Source: JAAZFF01 sp964405775
GTDB taxonomy: Bacteria; Verrucomicrobiota; Kiritimatiellia; RFP12; UBA3636
NCBI GenBank assembly: GCA_964405775.1
Contig: CAYOPG010000001.1
Location: 10,450 to 74,449, forward strand
Length of the DNA stretch: 64,000 bases
Direction of reading: 5' to 3'
In this document: in pieces, positions 29,068 through 37,475 of the stretch
Numbering within the stretch: position 1 is the stretch's first letter
Layout: each line of letters begins with the position of its first letter
Notes under the pieces: generated by a model
What the model saw: the letters and a program-made list of their open reading frames with translations, nothing else
Told to the model about the DNA's origin: nothing
Database searches by the model: none
Position numbers and translations under genes: made by a program

Positions 29068-29821
29068 AGTATTAAAGGAGGCGCCTACCAATATTGCGCA
29101 GGTTCCTGACACAACAGATACTTTAAAAAATGTGGTCAGGAAGGATGACAGACCGCGGGAAAAGCTGAAGGAAGGCAGATATCTTTCAGACGCGGAACTT
29201 CTTGCCATCATTATTTCGCAGGGAATCTCGGGTCATAATGTGCTGAGCATTGCAAATGCGATAATGAAAGATGCCAAGACACTGACAAATCTGACTAAGA
29301 AGGGTGTTGGTGAACTAAAGGAGTATAAAGGCATCGGAGATGCAAAGGCTATACAAATAGCCGCAGTGCTCGAACTCGCCAAAAGGGTTCGTGATGAGAA
29401 AATAGAGAAAGGGGCTCCGTCGCTGCTAACACACCCGGAAGTCGTCGCAGAGGAAGTCAACGCCTACAAGCTGAATGATGATACTGAGTCATTCTTTGTC
29501 CTGCCGATTGACAAAAAATGCCGTCTCTGCGGCCCGGTTACAGAAGTGACACACGGTATTCTCGACTCTTCACTTGTGCACCCGCGCGAAGTCTTTAGAG
29601 TTGCTCTGCGTTGGGCGTCCGCCTCAGTGATTGTCGCGCACAATCACCCGTCCGGCGACCCCACGCCATCTAGGGAAGACCTCGATGTCACTCGCAAGCT
29701 CATAGAGGCTGGTCGAATTGTGGCTATACCCGTAACTGACCACATAATCGTCGGTGACAAACACCTGTTTCCGCCAGGCTTTCACAGTATACGCCGCAGC
29801 GGCGTCATTGCTTTCGACTAG
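29027..29821 (+). CDS. radC: RadC family protein (JAMM/MPN domain)
   Basis: 264 residues from ATG 29027. A longer frame to 28991 runs deeper into miaA. The core begins DRPREKL..LSDAELLAII, followed by a helix-hairpin-helix-like segment. The JAMM metal site HNHPSGDPTPSREDLD (H205, H207, D) is intact. The role is unclear: despite its name, a repair function is doubtful. About 37 residues precede the usual family start. A very strong AAAGGAGG lies at 29074-29081, inside the predicted coding region and after the miaA stop, so translation may begin later. The nearest in-frame codon at a plausible distance is ATT at 29093. Confidence 0.9.
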   Translation: MGKLEYQSEESVPKVLKEAPTNIAQVPDTTDTLKNVVRKDDRPREKLKEGRYLSDAELLAIIISQGISGHNVLSIANAIMKDAKTLTNLTKKGVGELKEYKGIGDAKAIQIAAVLELAKRVRDEKIEKGAPSLLTHPEVVAEEVNAYKLNDDTESFFVLPIDKKCRLCGPVTEVTHGILDSSLVHPREVFRVALRWASASVIVAHNHPSGDPTPSREDLDVTRKLIEAGRIVAIPVTDHIIVGDKHLFPPGFHSIRRSGVIAFD

Positions 29822-31035
29822 CTACAAAGCTCTGGACATATTTCGGAGAGCCGCTTCGCAAGATAAGGGGTAGAGCCCCATTCGTCGCGCAAATCAAGGT
29901 ATTCGGAAAGCGCTGTTTCCAAACCTGCCCGAGACGTCCTTACAGCTCGTATCATTATGTTGCGGGCGGTGGCTTCTGGCTCTATGAATTCGACGACGTT
30001 AGCACGGTATCCCATAATGCGCAGTATCTGTGCGCGGAAAGCATCGGTCAGGATATCAGCAAGTCTCTCGCGCAGAATTCCGTTGCGCAGAACAGCGCGG
30101 TTGCGCCCGGTGGTGCCGAGTTGCGAATGTAGCTCGTGCTGACAACATGGAGCGCACAGAATTGCACGCGCAGAATGTTCGACACCGAAAGCCATCGCCT
30201 CGTCGGTGGCAGTATCACAGGCATGCAGGCTCATTACAATGTCCGGCTCGGCAACGGGTTTGAAGACGCCGATGTCGGATGCAATGAAACATGCACCGCT
30301 TTCATCCCACCCCAAAGACTCGGCCATTCTACGGCACGACCGGATGATTTTTTCGTTTATGTCTATACCTGTGAGCTTAATTTCAACACCGCGCGTTGCC
30401 TCAAGATAGGCTTTGGCCGAAAACGAAAGGTATGACTTTCCGCAACCCGCGTCGAAAAGCTGAATGGGGGTGTTTTGTTCGAACTTAAGGGCATCAAGCG
30501 TGGCGTCGATAATGCGGAGGAATTCATTGACTTGGCGGTATTTAGCCCGCATGGTCGGTTTGATCTCGCCCTCTGGATCAGAAAGCCCGATGACCAAGAG
30601 CAACTTCGATGAATCGAATCTCGTAAGGGGATAGTCTTTTTCCCGGTTATGCGATCTTGATGCTGCGGGGTCACGGTTTAAGTTAGACTTGCTCCTCGAA
30701 ATGAGAACACGTCCCTTTTTCGAAACACGGCAATGCAGATCTCGGTCAGACGTCATTACATGAGCCTCTGAGAGCGGGATTCCGCTCATCAGTTCCGACA
30801 TTTTTTTCATGGCCTCGCCGCGCTGCAGATTTTCCGATTCAGAAGCGCGGGTGAACTGCCAAACTTCGCCGTCCTTTACCTCTACAATGCGGAGCTTCAG
30901 TTCGTTATTTGATCCGGGGCCGACTGGCTCCTTGAATTTTAAAACCGCGGATATGAACGATTGCACGTCGAAAATCATCTTTATGATTTCACGTGATGCC
31001 GCTTTCTTTTCTTGCTGGAAATCTTGCGTTTTCAA
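29818..31035 (-). CDS. Class I SAM-dependent methyltransferase (METTL25/GSTCD-like)
   Basis: 405 residues. The C-terminal half holds the methyltransferase fold: LFDAGCGKSYLSF (motif I), TGIDINEKII (motif II), MSLHACDTATDEAM and CAPCCQHELHSQL. This set resembles the Methyltransf_32 group, whose eukaryotic members act on RNA or protein. The N-terminal 150 residues are unlike anything I recognise and could bind the substrate. The start overlaps the stop of the upstream beta-barrel gene (ATGA), and its stop overlaps the radC stop on the other strand. Confidence 0.8.
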   Translation of the reverse strand: MKTQDFQQEKKAASREIIKMIFDVQSFISAVLKFKEPVGPGSNNELKLRIVEVKDGEVWQFTRASESENLQRGEAMKKMSELMSGIPLSEAHVMTSDRDLHCRVSKKGRVLISRSKSNLNRDPAASRSHNREKDYPLTRFDSSKLLLVIGLSDPEGEIKPTMRAKYRQVNEFLRIIDATLDALKFEQNTPIQLFDAGCGKSYLSFSAKAYLEATRGVEIKLTGIDINEKIIRSCRRMAESLGWDESGACFIASDIGVFKPVAEPDIVMSLHACDTATDEAMAFGVEHSARAILCAPCCQHELHSQLGTTGRNRAVLRNGILRERLADILTDAFRAQILRIMGYRANVVEFIEPEATARNIMIRAVRTSRAGLETALSEYLDLRDEWGSTPYLAKRLSEICPELCS

Positions 31036-32270
31036 AAGAATTTACCTACACCTAGTCGGAGCGAAGTCTCCGTTCCGAAAGACACGCCACCGCCGACGAT
31101 ATAGTCGGCAAAAGGAGAATACCAACCCGAGAAAAGTATTCCCACAGGATCTGTCCGTTCGGCGTTTAGGTCGTAATGCTGGTCAGCTATATCGAGCGAA
31201 CCACTGTAGCTCACGTCCGTGTAGGCATCAACGAAAAGGTATGCCCCTACGCCCCAGAAGTGCGATGTATAATCAATGCCACCGATGAGGGAGAAAGTGA
31301 ATTCTCCCATGTCTACCTCTTCCGAGTAATTCGTGAAAGTGTATTCGTAAACAGTTGATTCCGCTGTTCCCGGCGTTTCTGGAGTTGCGGGGATTTCCGG
31401 CACTACGTATTCACCGCTTTTATTAAAAACGGTCGCGTTCATATCAAGCGTCGTAGTCTCGTAAGAGGTCATTGCGCCTAAATTCGCATTCCAGTTGCCG
31501 TCAATGACGAACGAATACACGTAGCCAATCCTGCCTCCCATGCCAGAGCCACCATCGAGATTTAGATCCGAGAGATAAGTCCTGTCCGGCACTATGCCAC
31601 CGCTCGTCTTTGCATCTGTAACCACATAGATATCCGCAAACCAATTGCGCCATGTAGCCGACAGTCCAAGGCGGGTAATCTCTATATCCTCTCCGCCGCT
31701 TCCAGTATAGTCTCCGACATTCCAGTCGTATTTTACTGTGTGGATCGGCTCTATCCACACAAGCCCAGCTGCAGGATAAGTGCGCGGTGTGACGGTGAGG
31801 TCACCAAAAACAGTCCTATATGCGCCGGGGTTAGTGCTAGGCAACGGAGCGGGCTCCCAGCGCTGCGGTCTTGCAACGTCTGGTGCGACCGGCTCAGGAT
31901 CGCCAGAACGCGACATGACAATGGGAGGTGGAGGAGTGCTCTCGTCTCCGTGAAATTCGCCGATCCGTGAGATCGCCATCGCAAACCCGCCCAAGTCAAC
32001 TATGCGGTTGAGCACGAAATCATACGGCCCGTGACGTCGTTCCGTGACTGAATCCGCGAACAAAATCTCTTGCGGGCGCGAGGCGAGAATCGTCCACTCC
32101 TTCCCTCCCGCAGTGAATTTGACACCCGGTTTTTTGACAATAGGCCCCAACGTGTCTCGCGTGACCGTGGACGTTAGCCAGAACGTCTTGTACTCTTCGG
32201 CGTTGGCGGTCATGCCGACTGCCGCAAACACCAGCGTCAAAGCAACAATAAAGCTAATTTTATTTTTCAT
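31032..32270 (-). CDS. Predicted outer-membrane beta-barrel protein of unknown function
   Basis: 412 residues with a clear Sec signal peptide (MKNKISFIVALTLVFAAVG..ANA) and a C-terminal phenylalanine (LGVGKFF), typical of barrel proteins. The middle and end have alternating, glycine- and aromatic-rich strands such as GMGGRIGYVYSF and WGVGAYLFVDAYTD. A proline-rich stretch at about residues 110-145 separates an N-terminal domain. I do not recognise the family. It lies between a GNAT acetyltransferase and a methyltransferase gene in one coupled unit, an unusual place for an envelope protein. Confidence 0.75.
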   Translation of the reverse strand: MKNKISFIVALTLVFAAVGMTANAEEYKTFWLTSTVTRDTLGPIVKKPGVKFTAGGKEWTILASRPQEILFADSVTERRHGPYDFVLNRIVDLGGFAMAISRIGEFHGDESTPPPPIVMSRSGDPEPVAPDVARPQRWEPAPLPSTNPGAYRTVFGDLTVTPRTYPAAGLVWIEPIHTVKYDWNVGDYTGSGGEDIEITRLGLSATWRNWFADIYVVTDAKTSGGIVPDRTYLSDLNLDGGSGMGGRIGYVYSFVIDGNWNANLGAMTSYETTTLDMNATVFNKSGEYVVPEIPATPETPGTAESTVYEYTFTNYSEEVDMGEFTFSLIGGIDYTSHFWGVGAYLFVDAYTDVSYSGSLDIADQHYDLNAERTDPVGILFSGWYSPFADYIVGGGVSFGTETSLRLGVGKFF

Positions 32271-32271
32271 C

Positions 32272-32799
32272 TCAAATTTCCAAGCGCATTACAAAATCAT
32301 CCATCAAGAAACCGCCGCCGATTTCCCGTACTTGTTCTTTCCTTTTGGTAAATCCAACCCGTTCATAAGCGCGTATAGCACGCTCGTTCTTTTTGTTAAC
32401 GTTGAGTTCCACAGCACGTGCACCGACATCTTCCGCGTGTTTTGCGACATGCTTCAAAAGCCGACGTCCAAGCCCCTGGCTCCACAGCGCGGGAGCCAGA
32501 TAGATCTTATGCAAGTAAACAACGCCATCGCCATCCGGCTTCATATCATACGATAACACCCCGGAGTCAGATCCATTGGTTTCCAAGAGAAAATATCCGA
32601 CACCTTCTGATATTTCTTTTTTAATAGTCTCAGGGGCATACATCCACGCTAACATGAAGTCGATTTGTGTGGCAGTAATAATGTCCTTGTAGCATATCGG
32701 CCAGATTTTAGACGCAAGAGCGAATACGGACGCAATATCGGCATCCGTCTCTATCTTCCTTAGAATCAGCTCTCCATCGCAAGGTGCTTCGCAATTCAC
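32272..32799 (-). CDS. GNAT family N-acetyltransferase
   Basis: 175 residues. The start is taken as GTG at 32799, which has AAGGAA six bases upstream and follows the dtd stop by one base. The ATG at 32871 would run 71 bases into dtd. The acetyl-CoA loop appears as QGLGRRLLKHV, preceded by YLHKIYLAPALWSQG and followed by ELNVNKKNERAIRAYERVGF, the classic motif A/B order. The substrate is unknown. It is translationally linked to dtd. Confidence 0.87.
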   Translation of the reverse strand: MNCEAPCDGELILRKIETDADIASVFALASKIWPICYKDIITATQIDFMLAWMYAPETIKKEISEGVGYFLLETNGSDSGVLSYDMKPDGDGVVYLHKIYLAPALWSQGLGRRLLKHVAKHAEDVGARAVELNVNKKNERAIRAYERVGFTKRKEQVREIGGGFLMDDFVMRLEI

Positions 32800-32800
32800 A

Positions 32801-33310
32801 TCAAATTCCTTTTGGGTTGTGAGTTTCAGGCTTTGTGGAAGAGTCCTGACCCCGCCACGGTTGGGTATCACTTGTCAGCTCTATCGTAACTGGTCCTTCA
32901 TTAACAAGCGCGACTCTCATTTCGGCACCGAATTCACCGTGAGCAACCTTGTCGGGACCGAGAACATCACGCATCTGCTCAATGAAATACTCATAAAGAG
33001 CTTCTGCCTTAGCCGGGTCGCCACCCATAGTGAAACCGGGACGGTTGCCTTTTCTCGTATCGGCATAAAGCGTGAATTGCGATATAAGCAGTACAGAGCC
33101 ACCGGTCTGCTCAATGGAAAGGTTCATTTTGCCATCGGCGTCGTTGAACACACGCAACCCTGCGAGCCTGTGTGCCAGATAGTCAGCATCGCGACGCGAA
33201 TCGTCGAAACGGCATCCTATAAGCACCACATAACCTCCGCCTATGGCACCTTTCACGACTCCACCAACAGTTACGTGCGCTTCAGAGACTCTTTGGACTA
33301 TCAGCTTCAT
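32801..33310 (-). CDS. dtd: D-aminoacyl-tRNA deacylase
   Basis: 169 residues, slightly longer than the usual 145-150 because of a hydrophilic tail. The active-site motifs SQFTLYADTRKGNRP and NEGPVTIELTS (the cross-subunit Gly-cisPro type motif) are both present. The enzyme removes D-amino acids (and glycine from tRNA-Ala) from mischarged tRNAs. It is the first gene of the minus-strand operon with GNAT, barrel protein and methyltransferase, and has a good promoter upstream. Confidence 0.96.
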   Translation of the reverse strand: MKLIVQRVSEAHVTVGGVVKGAIGGGYVVLIGCRFDDSRRDADYLAHRLAGLRVFNDADGKMNLSIEQTGGSVLLISQFTLYADTRKGNRPGFTMGGDPAKAEALYEYFIEQMRDVLGPDKVAHGEFGAEMRVALVNEGPVTIELTSDTQPWRGQDSSTKPETHNPKGI

Positions 33311-33339
33311 TTGCGGTTAACTCTCATAATTAAAGGGGC

Positions 33340-33368
33340 ATTTTACCATTGCGACACTTCATCTTCAA
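33340..33368 (-). promoter_or_regulatory. Promoter of the dtd operon
   Basis: On the minus strand TTGAAG (33368-33363), 17 bases and TAAAAT (33345-33340), about 30 bases before the dtd ATG. Both boxes are close to the sigma-70 consensus. Confidence 0.6.
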
Positions 33369-33611
33369 GTGGCGATTTTTTGTTGGACGTTGTTGGACTT
33401 TCACCAAAATTTGAATCGCGAGTGCCACACCGGCAATCTATTCCCCACTTGCAGCGCACACGTCGTTGTCAAAGCACAACATTTATGATGGCAAAAGAAC
33501 TGCTCATGCGGTAAACTTACACCATACAAAACAGTTACCCACTCCTATCGAATGAACCAAAACATCGGGCGGTTATCAGTACTGCCCGCAAGTTTACAAG
33601 AGCAACTAAAA
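33369..33611. other. Non-coding remainder of the dtd/manC divergent gap
   Basis: The gap between dtd and manC is 301 bases. Apart from the dtd promoter I see no convincing structure: short imperfect TTGTTGGA repeats near 33380 and no clean -35/-10 pair for manC. It holds no RNA gene that I can recognise. Confidence 0.4.
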
Positions 33612-34712
33612 ATGGCAGTAAAAGAGAATCTATACGCAGTTATAATGGCAGGCGGTCGCGGCGAAAGATTTTGGCCTTTGAGCCGGACGGCAAGACCCAA
33701 GCAGTTTGTATCCATCTTCGGAGGAAAGCCGCTGATCACAATAGCCGTAGAGCGCCTGGAAGGCTTAGTTGCACCCGACCACATCCTTGTAATAACGTCG
33801 GCGGATCTAGTGGACGTATCACGCGAAGCACTGCCGGAGCTCCCACCGGAGAACATAATAGGTGAACCGTTCGGACGCGACACCGCCGCCGCATGTGCGC
33901 TGGGCATGGCATGGACTTCGTGGAAGGGTGGAGACTCTGCCACGATGGCCGTCCTGACAGCAGATCATCTTATTGAGGACGTACCGGTATTCCGTCAAAC
34001 GCTGGCGGACGCATCCGACATCGCCGCCCGCGAGAAAGCCATAAGCGTTATAGGGATCGTCCCGGAATTTCCCTCGACGGGTTATGGCTACGTGGAATCG
34101 GAAAAATCGCTGGAGACCGGCACCACCACGGAATTCATACGAGTCAAACGTTTCGTCGAAAAGCCAAATCTGGAGACGGCCAAACAGTACGTTTCTTCCG
34201 GCCGCCACTACTGGAATTCGGGTATGTTCATATGGACCGCCTCCACTTTCAAGAATGCGCTACGCGAATTCCGGCCACAACTTCTGGAAATGGCGGAACG
34301 TATGGAGTCCAAATTCGGCAAAGAAGATTTCAATGACGCCCTGCTTGAGGAGTACACAAAGCTCGACAAGATTTCGATTGACTACGCCGTTATGGAAAAG
34401 GCAAGTAACATCATCGCAGCACGTGGCTCATTCGGGTGGGACGATGTTGGCACGTGGGTTTCGGCCGCGACCCATTTTGCCAACGACTCCAATGGCAACG
34501 CAACTCACGGCAAGACCGAAATCCTTCAGTCCCAAGGCAATACAATCGTAAACGACGTCGATGGGCACCTCGTGGCCGTTATGGGCGCCGAAAATCTCGT
34601 GGTAGTTCATACAGCAGACGCCACGCTCGTCTGCACTCGCGACTGCGCCCAGGACCTCAAGGAACTGGTGAAACAAATCTCAGAAAAAAACAACAACCCG
34701 TCTTACACATAA
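33612..34712 (+). CDS. manC: Mannose-1-phosphate guanylyltransferase
   Basis: 366 residues from ATG 33612. A start at 33552 adds 20 residues before the nucleotide loop and is unlikely. The nucleotidyltransferase signature is AVIMAGGRGERFWPLSR..PKQF. TADHLIEDV, the VEKP motif (RFVEKPNLETAKQY) and YWNSGMFIW match GDP-mannose pyrophosphorylases. There is no fused isomerase domain, so it is the short monofunctional form. GDP-mannose feeds glycan synthesis. The GDT1-like gene follows after three bases. Confidence 0.95.
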   Translation: MAVKENLYAVIMAGGRGERFWPLSRTARPKQFVSIFGGKPLITIAVERLEGLVAPDHILVITSADLVDVSREALPELPPENIIGEPFGRDTAAACALGMAWTSWKGGDSATMAVLTADHLIEDVPVFRQTLADASDIAAREKAISVIGIVPEFPSTGYGYVESEKSLETGTTTEFIRVKRFVEKPNLETAKQYVSSGRHYWNSGMFIWTASTFKNALREFRPQLLEMAERMESKFGKEDFNDALLEEYTKLDKISIDYAVMEKASNIIAARGSFGWDDVGTWVSAATHFANDSNGNATHGKTEILQSQGNTIVNDVDGHLVAVMGAENLVVVHTADATLVCTRDCAQDLKELVKQISEKNNNPSYT

Positions 34713-34715
34713 ACT

Positions 34716-35021
34716 ATGCTTTCGACACTACTCAAAACCTTCGGCACTGTTTTCGTGGCAGAGCTGGGAGACAAGACACAGCTGACCTGCATGGGATTCG
34801 CATCGACCGATCCTGGACAACGTCTGTGGATATTCCTCGGCTCAGCGCTTGCGCTTGCGGTTTCTTCCGCAATAGCAGTGTACTTCGGCTGCCAGATCCA
34901 GAAATTCGTAAGTCCCAAAACAATTAAAATCATTGCCGGCACTGTCTTCATAATTTTCGGGATTATATATCTGAGTGAAGCTTTTTTGGGCGATCCTCCC
35001 CTCCCGCCACCCGAAGCATAG
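34716..35021 (+). CDS. Half-size GDT1/TMEM165 (UPF0016) family cation transporter
   Basis: 101 residues with three membrane helices and one E-x-G-D-(K/R)-T motif (AELGDKTQLTCMGFAS). Full-length family members have two such motifs in an inverted duplication and move Mn2+ or Ca2+ with protons. Single-motif proteins must act as dimers, often with a second half-size gene beside them. None is adjacent here, so a homodimer is likely. Its place after manC is interesting because Golgi homologues supply Mn2+ for glycosylation, but that link is inference. Confidence 0.88.
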   Translation: MLSTLLKTFGTVFVAELGDKTQLTCMGFASTDPGQRLWIFLGSALALAVSSAIAVYFGCQIQKFVSPKTIKIIAGTVFIIFGIIYLSEAFLGDPPLPPPEA

Positions 35022-35028
35022 CATAGCC

Positions 35029-35370
35029 ATGGGAATGAACCGGATTGACGGTCGAAAGGACTGGGTGGACATCCGCAAAGACGACGCCCATGTGGCGCGC
35101 GAACGCGAAAAGGCGCGCGAACTTAGAAAGAGCCAATGGTGGAAAGCCCGTCTGGCAGAAGGCAAATGCCACTATTGCGGAGGTTCGTTCAGGCCGGAAG
35201 AGCTGACTATGGATCATGTGATCCCTGTAGCGCGCGGCGGGAACTCTGTGAAAAGCAACGTTGTGCCTGCATGCGAAAAGTGCAACAAAACAAAAAAACA
35301 CTTGACGCCAGTGGAGCAGATTCTAAACGAAATGGAAGCATCCGGCGAACTATCACCGGCGAATGAATAA
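35029..35370 (+). CDS. HNH endonuclease
   Basis: 113 residues from ATG 35029, with a second ATG at 35035. The HNH fold is visible: CHYCGGSF, the central MDHVIPVARGG, NVVPACEKCNKTK. The two CxxC pairs would hold a structural zinc. A basic N-terminal segment (residues 10-40) probably binds nucleic acid. It is not inside an intron or intein, and lies between a transporter gene and nadB. Small stand-alone HNH proteins of this kind are widespread with unknown role; restriction and phage packaging are alternatives without support here. Confidence 0.85.
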   Translation: MGMNRIDGRKDWVDIRKDDAHVAREREKARELRKSQWWKARLAEGKCHYCGGSFRPEELTMDHVIPVARGGNSVKSNVVPACEKCNKTKKHLTPVEQILNEMEASGELSPANE

Positions 35371-35387
35371 TTGGAGCAAGAGATAAA

Positions 35388-36983
35388 ATGAGAGTTATTC
35401 AATGCGATTATCTGGTAGTCGGGAGCGGGATGGCGGGACTCTCCGCAGCGCGCAATTTATCGAAGCATGGCGAAGTGCTCGTGGTGACGAAAAAAGAGAA
35501 GTGGGAGTCCAACACCAACTACGCGCAAGGCGGCATAGCCTGCGTCATGCTGGAAGACGATTCCTTCGAGATGCACATCGCCGACACTCTCGATGCCGGT
35601 GCCGGGTTATGCGACGAGGACGTCGTTCGCGAGATCGTGAGCGCCGCGCCGGCGCGCATTCAGGAACTGCGCGACATTGGCATGAAGTTCACCGAACGTA
35701 CGGACACCCTAAATGGAGAACTTGACCTCGGGCGCGAAGGAGGCCACTCGAAAAGGCGCATCCTGCACGCTGGCGACATCACGGGCAGGCACATGGAGGA
35801 AGTGCTGCTAAAGAACGTCGCCAAAAACAAGAAAATCACCATGATGGAGCACACCATGGCGATAGACCTTGTGACGCGCGAAATCAAGGGCAAAACCTCC
35901 TGTGTCGGTTGCTATATGCTTGACACCAAATCAGGCGAGATTTTCGCAGTCCGCGCGCCATACACAATACTTGCTGCCGGCGGTGCCGGCAAGGTTTACC
36001 TCTACACAACAAATCCGGACGTCGCCACAGCCGGTGGCATCTCAATAGCATGGCGAGCAGGGGCTGAAATCCGCAACATGGAGTTCGTACAGTTCCATCC
36101 CACGTGCCTATACCACCCCGAGGCGAAAAACTTTCTCATCAGCGAAGCAGTTCGCGGCGAAGGCGCACAGCTTGTCAATGCCGACGGCAGTCCGTTCATG
36201 TGGAGATACGATAAGCGCGGCCCCCTCGCCCCTCGCGACATTGTCGCCAGAGCGATTGACCACGAAATGAAGACGCACGGCATCGAGTGCGTATATCTCG
36301 ACATTCGCCACAAGGGCAAAGAATTTCTTCTCAAGCGCTTCCCCAACATATACGAGAAATGCAAATCTTTCGGCATCGACATGGCCACGGATCTTATTCC
36401 CGTAGTCCCTGCGGCGCACTACTGCTGCGGAGGGGTCAAGACAACAGTCGATGGACTCACCAACATCCCCGGTCTGCTGGCTATCGGGGAAACGGCAAGC
36501 ACCGGACTCCACGGAGCCAACCGCCTTGCCAGCAACTCGCTTCTTGAAGCGGCGGTCTGCGCCCACAACGCCGCGGAATGGATCGCTGCGCATCCACGCA
36601 AGGCCGATATATCCGAGATAGAGATCCCCGCATGGGTATACGGCGACGCAGTACCGAGCGATGAAAAAGTCGTCGTCTCGCACAACTGGGAAGAAGTGCG
36701 GACCTGCATGTGGGACTATGTCGGCATCGTTCGCACGGATAAGCGTCTTGACCGAGCCTTGACGCGAATAGCCAACATTCGCCGCGAAATTCATCAATAT
36801 TACTTCGACTATCTGGTAACCCTTGAAACACTTGAACTTCGCAATATTGCCGACGCCGCATACCTTATTGTAAAGTCCGCACAGCACCGCAAGGAAAGCC
36901 GAGGGCTGCACTACACGCTCGACCACCCCAATCTGCTGTCCTACGTGGAAGACACCGTAATACAAAGAGACGCGGCTGTTTGA
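35388..36983 (+). CDS. nadB: L-aspartate oxidase
   Basis: 531 residues, FAD flavoprotein of the succinate dehydrogenase/fumarate reductase family. The FAD motif is VVGSGMAGLSAA. Substrate-site blocks include TNYAQGGIA, HPTCLYHP, SEAVRGEGA and HYCCGGVKT. The family end ASTGLHGANRLASNSLLEA is conserved. It oxidises L-aspartate to iminoaspartate, the first step of bacterial NAD synthesis. nadA and nadC are not adjacent. GGAGCAAGAGAT precedes the ATG. The gene converges on a terminator that belongs to a lost minus-strand gene. Confidence 0.96.
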   Translation: MRVIQCDYLVVGSGMAGLSAARNLSKHGEVLVVTKKEKWESNTNYAQGGIACVMLEDDSFEMHIADTLDAGAGLCDEDVVREIVSAAPARIQELRDIGMKFTERTDTLNGELDLGREGGHSKRRILHAGDITGRHMEEVLLKNVAKNKKITMMEHTMAIDLVTREIKGKTSCVGCYMLDTKSGEIFAVRAPYTILAAGGAGKVYLYTTNPDVATAGGISIAWRAGAEIRNMEFVQFHPTCLYHPEAKNFLISEAVRGEGAQLVNADGSPFMWRYDKRGPLAPRDIVARAIDHEMKTHGIECVYLDIRHKGKEFLLKRFPNIYEKCKSFGIDMATDLIPVVPAAHYCCGGVKTTVDGLTNIPGLLAIGETASTGLHGANRLASNSLLEAAVCAHNAAEWIAAHPRKADISEIEIPAWVYGDAVPSDEKVVVSHNWEEVRTCMWDYVGIVRTDKRLDRALTRIANIRREIHQYYFDYLVTLETLELRNIADAAYLIVKSAQHRKESRGLHYTLDHPNLLSYVEDTVIQRDAAV

Positions 36984-37051
36984 CATTTTAGACCTGTATT
37001 CGGAGCAACAGACTCAGCTGCATCCTGACATGTCGAATAACATGGGGACAC

Positions 37052-37085
37052 AAAAAAGGCGCCGTAGTTTGAACTACAGCGCCTT
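37052..37085 (-). terminator. Rho-independent terminator facing leftwards (porin remnant) and usable by nadB
   Basis: AAGGCGCCGTAGTT (37056-37069) pairs with AACTACAGCGCCTT (37072-37085) with one mismatch. On the minus strand the stem is followed by six T; on the plus strand only by TTGTTCT. So it was built for the minus-strand gene whose 3' end lies at 37110, although nadB may also use it. Confidence 0.75.
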
Positions 37086-37109
37086 GTTCTCTTGTAGGTC
37101 TAACCCAAA

Positions 37110-37214
37110 TTAGAACTTAGCTGTAACTTCGAAGCGCAGGAATGTGGCGGTGTCTTCTGTCGTGTCGTAGTAATCGCCGTAGTCCAACATTTCGCCCAGC
37201 ACCGCTCCGCCGAG
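37110..37214 (-). pseudogene. 3' fragment of an outer-membrane porin-like gene
   Basis: The minus strand encodes about 34 residues ending in a stop at 37110: LGGAVLGEMLDYGDYYD then TTEDTATFLRFEVTAKF. The alternating aromatic strand and terminal phenylalanine are typical for the last strand of a beta-barrel porin. An in-frame stop (TAG at 37217-37215) and an unrelated plus-strand reading frame replace the rest. With its own terminator still in place, this is what a deletion or recombination would leave. A misassembly join would look the same. Confidence 0.55.
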
Positions 37215-37475
37215 CTAGAGTCTGTAAAAGCGGCCCGCCAGCCGATCCTCGATGCAATCAAGCAGTTCGAAGCAGAGTTAGACGGCATGAAGGCCTCCCC
37301 TGAAAAACGAGAACTCCGTGCTGAGTATAAACATACACGCCAGCTTATCTCAGAGCTACTTGGCCCAATACCTGGTGATCCGACGCCTATTTTGATGCGC
37401 TTGGCCAAGGAACCAAAGTTAAACGTCTCGTGTTGCCAAAAACCAGCCACCTTGCAACGCTTGCAACAGCGCTGA
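37203..37475 (+). pseudogene. Coding-like fragment of unknown origin
   Basis: A frame reading ELESVKAARQPILDAIKQ, then ..KASPEKRELRAEYKHTRQL, is amphipathic, charged and looks coding, perhaps coiled coil. It has no credible start and enters from the antisense of the porin remnant. At about base 37376 the better reading frame switches by one register into the PhoR-like kinase. The likely beginning of this fragment is the join near 37215. No family recognised. Confidence 0.3.

Noticed and set aside
35029..35370. HNH gene as part of a mobile intron or phage
   Set aside because: No intron boundaries, no phage genes, and it sits in a tight run of housekeeping genes.
36108..36986. 292-residue minus-strand frame
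   Set aside because: Antisense shadow of nadB, whose motifs are intact throughout.
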